A DNA stretch of 64,000 nt from a virus: the IMG/VR virus record IMGVR_UViG_3300020442_002364, positions 1 to 64,000 of that record; one strand, 5' to 3'. Each line of letters starts with the position of its first letter. Positions within the stretch are counted from its first letter, which is position 1. This document shows positions 60,619-64,000 of this stretch, piece by piece. The notes beneath the pieces are model-generated. The model was not told the origin of the DNA, searched no databases, and saw nothing but the letters and a program-made list of their open reading frames with translations. The position numbers and the translations under genes were made by a program.

Positions 60619-60695
60619 TAACACATTTTTTAATTCTCAATAAAAACACGTTATTGATTCTCAATAATGCGCGTTTCTTGAGAAATGTGTCAAAA
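60619..60695. repeat. AT-rich direct and inverted repeats (TTCTCAATAA)
   Basis: ATTCTCAATAA occurs at about 60635-60645 and again as ATTCTCAATAA at about 60653-60663; AACACATTT and AAATGTGT flank the pair, and TTTCTTGAGAAA lies just after it. The same TTCTCAATA motif forms the inverted repeat at 59705-59731. The AT-rich stretch follows the stop of the 61-aa gene at 60724 on the minus strand. Confidence 0.5.
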
Positions 60696-60723
60696 ACAAG
60701 TCAAAACGAGTCCAAAATGGGTC

Positions 60724-60909
60724 TCAAATGTGCGCTTTTGACGTTGTACCGTACTGAGAGTACAGTTTTGCATCGTTAATCGCCTGTTGATCACTGCGGA
60801 AAGGTCCGTAGGACATATCAACACCATCATAGTTCCAATAGATACCTTTCCTCTTCTTATTGAGATGAATGGTGAGTTCTTTGTTCAATGCATTGATGAT
60901 TGCTTTCAT
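60724..60909 (-). CDS. Small hypothetical protein (61 aa)
   Basis: The protein starts MKAIINALNKELTIHLNKKR and continues with an aromatic beta part (KGIYWNYDGVDMSYGPFRSD) and a helix. It is basic with no catalytic motif. The start overlaps the stop of the upstream gene by ATGA. It is the last gene of the run from 61.8 kb, followed by the repeat-rich gap. Confidence 0.65.
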   Translation of the reverse strand: MKAIINALNKELTIHLNKKRKGIYWNYDGVDMSYGPFRSDQQAINDAKLYSQYGTTSKAHI

Positions 60910-61070
60910 GAGAATACAGGAATGAGTTCAGTTGAGATGACCTTAGGGTCGTGTTGTTTAATCTGACGTTCGTAATGTGCTGCGTCGTCTAGGGAAAAGA
61001 ATGTCAACCTCTTTGTAGAGGTCACGTTGTTCTTCTTTCTCCTCTTCAAAATAACGGCATACTTCATCAT
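60906..61070 (-). CDS. Small basic protein (54 aa)
   Basis: Starts at the tandem ATG-ATG at 61070/61067 (MMKYAVILKRRKKNNVTSTK), eight bases after the upstream stop. It is basic with a beta-alpha layout (LTFFSLDDAAHYERQIKQHD). It overlaps the 61-aa gene by ATGA. A frame at 60958-61146 in another phase is a shadow of this gene. Confidence 0.65.
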   Translation of the reverse strand: MMKYAVILKRRKKNNVTSTKRLTFFSLDDAAHYERQIKQHDPKVISTELIPVFS

Positions 61071-61078
61071 AGAAACGT

Positions 61079-61267
61079 TTACTTTGTGATGGGGTGGATG
61101 TGTCCCCAATCAGATGGGAATACAATAGGGAGTGCTCCTGTGACATTATGTTTGAGTGTGATGTAAGACTCCTGTGCGAAGTTCACTGTCCATTGTGATC
61201 CTTCGTATTCAACTTGATCTCCCTTTGTGAAGGGCAAGTTTGTTCCAGAGTTGTCGCTCGTACTCAT
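61079..61267 (-). CDS. Small SH3-like hypothetical protein (62 aa)
   Basis: After a short polar start the sequence reads FTKGDQVEYEGSQWTVNFAQ, then YITLKHNVTGALPIVFPSDW. The G-D-x-V-x-Y-x-G-x-x-W-x-V pattern is typical of small SH3-like or KOW-like barrels. The first 59 bases overlap the 59-aa gene in another frame. Function unknown. Confidence 0.65.
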   Translation of the reverse strand: MSTSDNSGTNLPFTKGDQVEYEGSQWTVNFAQESYITLKHNVTGALPIVFPSDWGHIHPITK

Positions 61268-61388
61268 AGAATACTTTCCATAGGTGGACTGTACAGTGTT
61301 GAGTGTAGTCGAGTTCTTCTGCTGTGTCTATACACTCTCGAATACGAGATAGTTGTGAATAGAGCAGTTTTGTCTCTGTATCCATCAT
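61209..61388 (-). CDS. Small helical protein (59 aa)
   Basis: Minus-strand frame from the ATG at 61388 (MMDTETKLLYSQLSRIRECI) to the TGA at 61209. It has a long amphipathic helix and a VHLWKVFYEYERQLWNKLAL segment, basic at the end. It overlaps the upstream 63-aa gene by ATGA and the downstream 62-aa gene by 59 bases. Both overlapping frames look protein-like. No family is recognised. Confidence 0.62.
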   Translation of the reverse strand: MMDTETKLLYSQLSRIRECIDTAEELDYTQHCTVHLWKVFYEYERQLWNKLALHKGRSS

Positions 61389-61576
61389 ACCACATCTACT
61401 CGTAAAATGCTACCCAATTGACATTGTTCCATCCATGCAGCACGTAACGATTCCCAATCATAATACGTTACTGCTTTCTTATGTTTGTAGATCAGTTTGT
61501 ACTTGTGTCTGTCGTATGGTTTATCAGACGTACAAGTGAAATACCTTGGGTCGTTTTTAGGAATGAGTTGGGTCAT
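61385..61576 (-). CDS. Small basic protein (63 aa)
   Basis: The protein starts MTQLIPKNDPRYFTCTSDKP and continues with a basic beta part (HKYKLIYKHKKAVTYYDWES) and a hydrophobic end (SILRVDVV). It overlaps the upstream 90-aa gene by 20 bases and the downstream 59-aa gene by ATGA. No family is recognised. Confidence 0.65.
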   Translation of the reverse strand: MTQLIPKNDPRYFTCTSDKPYDRHKYKLIYKHKKAVTYYDWESLRAAWMEQCQLGSILRVDVV

Positions 61577-61829
61577 TGATTTGCATAGCGGAGTATGGAG
61601 TTGTTTGAGACAAGTCTACCACAGTACCGACTCTTTTGGGGTTGATGGGAGCATGGTATTGTCCTTTCTTGGTGTCAAAGAATCCCCAGATGGATTTTGG
61701 GGTATCACTGGTATAAGAAAAGACGCCATGATTACAGATCCAGATAGCAGAAACGTTACGCTTGAACTGTCTAACCTCATAAGAATAACCCTTTGGTGGA
61801 CGATGGAAATCGAGGGGAAGATGTGTCAT
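61557..61829 (-). CDS. Small hypothetical protein (90 aa)
   Basis: I chose the ATG at 61829 (MTHLPLDFHRPPKGYSYEVR); a longer frame begins only at a TTG. It is beta-rich with aromatic strands (NVSAIWICNHGVFSYTSD, KSIWGFFDTKKGQYHAPI). No clear -10 box lies in the 51-base gap upstream. It leads a run of six overlapping genes down to 60.7 kb. No family is recognised. Confidence 0.6.
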   Translation of the reverse strand: MTHLPLDFHRPPKGYSYEVRQFKRNVSAIWICNHGVFSYTSDTPKSIWGFFDTKKGQYHAPINPKRVGTVVDLSQTTPYSAMQINDPTHS

Positions 61830-61880
61830 GATAAAAGAAGAGGGGAGGTCTCGCGTCAGGAGACACAATTACATAGACCC

Positions 61881-62138
61881 TCAGCAGTAGACAGGAGAGT
61901 AATCCTTACCAGTATACTCTTCAGTGTTGAAGTCACTAACAGTAGCACCGTTAGCGATGTAACCTTCAACATCATACTTCATGCCGATACGATCGCGGGT
62001 GGAGAAAGAAGTCAGTTCAGTCTCAGCACCTTTGTGCCAGATGACACGCTTGACGAAACGCTTGCCAGTGCCGACGGGATAGAAGTCGATCTGGGTGGCG
62101 GAGGTGTGGAGTCGCATGGGTGTTTTGCTGATGAACAT
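61881..62138 (-). CDS. Small hypothetical protein (85 aa)
   Basis: I give the ATG at 62138 (MFISKTPMRLHTSATQIDFY), but it directly abuts the TATACT box, so the true start may be the next in-frame ATG at 62117 (MRLHTSATQ). The protein is beta-like (VGTGKRFVKRVIWHKGAETE, then GMKYDVEGYIANGATVSDFN). No family is recognised. Confidence 0.6.
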   Translation of the reverse strand: MFISKTPMRLHTSATQIDFYPVGTGKRFVKRVIWHKGAETELTSFSTRDRIGMKYDVEGYIANGATVSDFNTEEYTGKDYSPVYC

Positions 62139-62180
62139 AGTATAAGGTAGACAGGAGCGATCAGACGCTACCCTGTGCCA
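62139..62180 (-). promoter_or_regulatory. Box-type promoter: TGGCACA-29-TATACT
   Basis: Minus-strand TGGCACA (plus 62174-62180), 29 bases, TATACT (plus 62139-62144). The box has a perfect inverted partner: TGTGCCA (minus-strand reading of plus 62191-62197) ten bases upstream. It overlaps the end of the 71-aa gene. Confidence 0.7.
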
Positions 62181-62376
62181 CCTGTTCAAATGGCACACGA
62201 GTGACAGTCAGACGACGCCATCCACGCACTTCTCTGATAGCATTGACCACTTGGTTCACCACGTTGTTATGCTGACGGTCGAGACCACGCATGGACTTGG
62301 TAGCACGACGAGTGATGTAGAAGATGCTGGTGGTCAGGTCTTCGTTGCAGATCTGGATCTCGTAAGCGTTGGGCAT
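62161..62376 (-). CDS. Small hypothetical protein (71 aa)
   Basis: I chose the ATG at 62376 (MPNAYEIQICNEDLTTSIFY); an upstream in-frame ATG lies before the -10 box. It is an alpha/beta protein with a basic middle (TRRATKSMRGLDRQHNNVVN) and a basic C-terminal strand (GWRRLTVTRVPFEQ). The sequence encoding its end overlaps the TGGCACA box of the next promoter. No family is recognised. Confidence 0.62.
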   Translation of the reverse strand: MPNAYEIQICNEDLTTSIFYITRRATKSMRGLDRQHNNVVNQVVNAIREVRGWRRLTVTRVPFEQVAQGSV

Positions 62377-62400
62377 GGGTGGTTCCCTGTCGATGTATGT

Positions 62401-62442
62401 AATATAGAGCATTATGGGGGCGGTTCAATGCCCCCTGTGCCA
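62401..62442 (-). promoter_or_regulatory. Box-type promoter: TGGCACA-29-TATATT with -35 in a hairpin loop
   Basis: Minus-strand TGGCACA (plus 62436-62442), 29 bases, TATATT (plus 62401-62406). A -35 TTGAAC lies 16 bases before the -10, within the loop of the perfect hairpin GGGGGC-ATTGAACC-GCCCCC, which may also terminate the upstream gene. Confidence 0.72.
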
Positions 62443-62447
62443 CTTGT

Positions 62448-62888
62448 TCAAGCGTCCTTGAAGATGCCGTCGGTGACAGAACCCTCAGGGATAGCGACTT
62501 CCTTTACTCTGTTCTCAGAACGAAGCGCATGGCAGGTCCACTCGCCATCATCATAGTAGTAGGTATACTCTGCATCATACTGACTGTCAGCAGCACAGAG
62601 GAACTCATTCAGGTTCTCGTACAGGTTAGGTGCATTTTGCACATAGGACTCACCACGCATGGTATAGTACAGCGGACCAGACTCAGGCAGCGTTTCGTTG
62701 TTCCATCCTGCATTGGTATAGACGCAGGACATATCACCACCGTCGATCAGATCACTGACCTTAGCGTCAGTGTTGTACACGTCACGCAGCACGCGACCGT
62801 TGTACTGAGGATAACCGTCGTAGTGGCAGTAGACACCGAGGATGCTACCGTCTTTGAGTCGTTTGCCGATGAGAGAGCGAGTGCCCAT
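62448..62888 (-). CDS. Conserved phage protein, MGTRS...YCHYDGYP family (146 aa)
   Basis: The start MGTRSLIGKRLKDGS and the motif VYCHYDGYPQYNGRVL (about 19-34) mark a widespread phage and bacterial hypothetical family with invariant H, D, G, Y and P in that motif. The rest is acidic and aromatic (SQYDAEYTYYYDDGEWTCHA). Function is unknown; the motif could be a binding or catalytic site. It has its own box-type promoter and is followed by the GGGGGC hairpin. Confidence 0.8.
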   Translation of the reverse strand: MGTRSLIGKRLKDGSILGVYCHYDGYPQYNGRVLRDVYNTDAKVSDLIDGGDMSCVYTNAGWNNETLPESGPLYYTMRGESYVQNAPNLYENLNEFLCAADSQYDAEYTYYYDDGEWTCHALRSENRVKEVAIPEGSVTDGIFKDA

Positions 62889-62916
62889 GTGTGAGTTGTG
62901 TTCCTTTGACTCTTTT

Positions 62917-62958
62917 AATATACACGGTTTTGGGGGTCAGGGTAGTGACCCTGTGCCA
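62917..62958 (-). promoter_or_regulatory. Box-type promoter: TGGCACA-29-TATATT
   Basis: Minus-strand TGGCACA (plus 62952-62958), 29 bases, TATATT (plus 62917-62922), 28 bases before the ATG at 62888. CCAGTTGCAAGACTGG upstream is the clearest dyad of the set, and a CAGGGT-CACT-ACCCTG hairpin follows the box. Confidence 0.72.
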
Positions 62959-63230
62959 GTCTTGCAACTGGTTTTGATCCATGTCCGTGGAGCGATTCGT
63001 GATACAATCCCTTTCATCTCATATCCTTTCATAGTATACTCCACAACTGTGGTGCCTTTACTATGATTAGGACGAGTTGCATACACCTCTTTGAAATAGT
63101 GTTGATCCATGTCACCAACAACGATCTGTGTCTTGACAGACAAGTCATCAGCAGTAAATACGGTCAACTCAGATGATCCATCGACAATAGATCGCACGAT
63201 GTTCTTGATCCTTACTGTAACACCAGTCAT
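62937..63230 (-). CDS. Small hypothetical protein (97 aa)
   Basis: It starts MTGVTVRIKNIVRSIVDGSS and is beta-rich (SELTVFTADDLSVKTQIVVG, then KGTTVVEYTMKGYEMKGIV) with a basic C-terminus. The start overlaps the stop of the upstream gene by ATGA. The sequence encoding its C-terminus overlaps the TGGCACA box. No family is recognised. Confidence 0.65.
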   Translation of the reverse strand: MTGVTVRIKNIVRSIVDGSSELTVFTADDLSVKTQIVVGDMDQHYFKEVYATRPNHSKGTTVVEYTMKGYEMKGIVSRIAPRTWIKTSCKTGTGSLP

Positions 63231-63457
63231 TCTGACAGAGGGGATTCACGTTTGCAGATGTTATTCTTGCCAGACAACACGTCATCGACATAGTTGTTGA
63301 CTTTATCAGATACTTTCCACGATCCACCTACACCGCCGTCCATATTGACAACGATGTCATCACCTACCTTGTCTTCAGGATACCATGTGCCAAACTTCTC
63401 TGGTGCATACCAGAAGTCTTCCCAATCGTTTGCTGTTGCTTCGGTGATGTTGCTCAT
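63227..63457 (-). CDS. Small acidic protein (76 aa)
   Basis: I chose the ATG at 63457 (MSNITEATANDWEDFWYAPE) because the first in-frame ATG (63478) lies one base after the TATACT box. It is acidic and SH3-like in pattern (EDKVGDDIVVNMDGGVGGSW, then KVSDKVNNYVDDVL). It overlaps the 97-aa gene by ATGA. No family is recognised. Confidence 0.62.
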   Translation of the reverse strand: MSNITEATANDWEDFWYAPEKFGTWYPEDKVGDDIVVNMDGGVGGSWKVSDKVNNYVDDVLSGKNNICKRESPLSE

Positions 63458-63479
63458 ATTAGAATGTGGTGCTTTCATA

Positions 63480-63485
63480 AGTATA
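63480..63485 (-). promoter_or_regulatory. -10 box for the 76-aa and 97-aa genes
   Basis: Minus-strand TATACT. There is no TGGCACA box at 29-31 bases and no clear -35. It lies in the 36-base gap after the stop of the upstream gene. Confidence 0.4.
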
Positions 63486-63493
63486 CAGTCCAG

Positions 63494-63751
63494 TCAGAGC
63501 TCACAGTGGTCATGTAGACACTTCCCTGACTGGCATAGGGTACGTTCCCTTTTGATCTGGTTCCAGGCAGCATTGAAGGTCTTTCTACTACCTATCTGCC
63601 GCCCATGGTGGATCATACACCATCCCTTTGCACTCTTACGTGATCTTGTTAGAAAGGGGAAAATTGCCCACATACCTTTGTCAATCAATACTGGTTGTGG
63701 TTCTAGATAATCATCAAGTAGACTTGGGTTGCTTTTGTTGTCGTTCTTCAT
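63494..63751 (-). CDS. Small basic protein (85 aa)
   Basis: I chose the ATG at 63751 (MKNDNKSNPSLLDDYLEPQP), which overlaps the upstream gene by 38 bases. It has a hydrophobic strand (DKGMWAIFPFLTRSRK), a basic middle and a C-terminal cysteine/histidine cluster (CQSGKCLHDHCEL) that might bind a metal. No family is recognised. Confidence 0.6.
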   Translation of the reverse strand: MKNDNKSNPSLLDDYLEPQPVLIDKGMWAIFPFLTRSRKSAKGWCMIHHGRQIGSRKTFNAAWNQIKRERTLCQSGKCLHDHCEL

Positions 63752-63962
63752 GCGTATACCATGGATGTTTATATTCACGTTTGTTGTGAATAGTCAACGT
63801 TGGATCAGTGCCCCAGTCGTTCATAGCACGAATGCCACCAAACGATAATTCTAGATCTTTACCCCATCCTAGTTCTTTGACAAACTCATTTGCGATGCTG
63901 ATCTGCAAATTCCCGCTGCCATCGTAGTGATAGCGGAAGTAATCTTGAATGTTTGGTTTCAT
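63714..63962 (-). CDS. Small hypothetical protein (82 aa)
   Basis: It starts MKPNIQDYFRYHYDGSGNLQ. It appears to have an alpha/beta fold (ISIANEFVKELGWGKDLELS), a DWGTDPTLTI strand and a basic, disordered end (EERQQKQPKST). The start overlaps the upstream stop by ATGA. No family is recognised. Confidence 0.62.
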   Translation of the reverse strand: MKPNIQDYFRYHYDGSGNLQISIANEFVKELGWGKDLELSFGGIRAMNDWGTDPTLTIHNKREYKHPWYTHEERQQKQPKST

Positions 63963-64000
63963 TTCTTCTTCGCTTTCTCTTGCTGTTGTTTACGGGCACG
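63959..64000 (-). CDS. C-terminal fragment of an upstream gene (partial)
   Basis: The minus-strand frame entering from the right edge encodes RARKQQQEKAKKK and stops at the TGA at 63959-63961, overlapping the next ATG by ATGA. Only 13 residues are visible; they are strongly basic. The identity cannot be judged. Confidence 0.55.
   Translation of the reverse strand, partial: RARKQQQEKAKKK

Noticed and set aside
60958-61146. 62-aa minus-strand frame starting MSQEHSLLYS
   Set aside because: It lies across two better frames (60906-61070 and 61079-61267) that abut their neighbours through normal stop/start junctions.
61497-62150. Long plus-strand open frame of 217 codons
   Set aside because: It is antisense to several overlapping minus-strand genes with consistent junctions, has an unlikely composition and no plus-strand promoter; treated as a shadow.
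62401-62450. GGTTCAAT within GC-rich arms as a tRNA T-arm
   Set aside because: No acceptor stem, D-arm or anticodon arm can be drawn around it; it is the reverse complement of the TTGAAC hairpin loop.
57865-62958. TGGCAC boxes as sigma54 (-24) promoter elements
   Set aside because: The -12 element (TTGC at the proper short distance) is absent, cyanobacteria lack sigma54, and the boxes instead keep a 29-31 base distance to TATAAT-like hexamers.
1-64000. CRISPR array, insertion sequence, integrase attachment site or photosynthesis genes
   Set aside because: I saw no regular spacer-repeat array, no transposase or integrase, and no psbA, psbD, hli or similar gene in this window; the repeats seen are protein-module repeats or promoter boxes.

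Overview
The window is part of the genome of a T4-like myovirus of marine picocyanobacteria (a cyanophage of the Synechococcus/Prochlorococcus type). The case rests on T4 morphogenesis proteins in their usual order on the minus strand (PAAR tip protein, gp25, gp6, a gp7-like protein, gp8, then gp13 and gp14), T4 late-promoter octamers (TATAAATA and a GATAAATA variant) about 20-40 bases upstream of late genes, very long tail-fibre-like proteins built from cyanophage-style modules, and a block of tiny conserved genes. Nearly every gene is on the minus strand, so transcription runs from high to low coordinates. Function assignments come from reading motifs and gene order; no database search was possible.

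Layout in transcription order. (1) 64.0-56.7 kb: about 25 very small genes, mostly hypothetical, often overlapping by ATGA. Many have sigma70-like -10 boxes, and seven of these share an upstream box TGTGCCA/TGGCACA at a fixed 29-31 base distance. This is probably an early or middle region. (2) 56.7-55.1 kb: a 4'-phosphopantetheinyl-transferase-like gene overlapping a DUF6445-like oxygenase gene, then two small genes. (3) 55.1-53.2 kb: a structural protein, the PAAR tip protein, two small genes under an unexpected strong sigma70-type promoter, and gp25. (4) 53.2-38.6 kb: baseplate wedge genes gp6, gp7-like (3747 aa) and gp8. (5) 38.6-1.4 kb: the interval that in T4 holds genes 9-12 and wac. Here it holds a DUF4815-like protein (2218 aa), giant fibre-like proteins (2409 and 3190 aa), several small fibres with LamG-like or fibrinogen-like ends, two Fe(II)/2-oxoglutarate oxygenases each placed just after a LamG-like fibre gene, and an 1801-aa protein joining a subtilisin-type protease to cupredoxin-like and Ig-like domains. 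(6) 1.36-0 kb: neck proteins gp13 and gp14.

How the parts fit together: regions 3-6 encode the baseplate, adhesion and neck apparatus of the virion and carry late promoters. The oxygenases inside the fibre cluster may modify fibre proteins (inference). Five proteins of 1801-3747 aa take up about 40 kb and share exchangeable modules. The most unusual features are the fixed-spacing promoter box, the protease-cupredoxin-Ig protein, the phage PPTase-like gene, the fibre/oxygenase pairs, and several places where promoter elements or ribosome binding sites sit inside hairpins.
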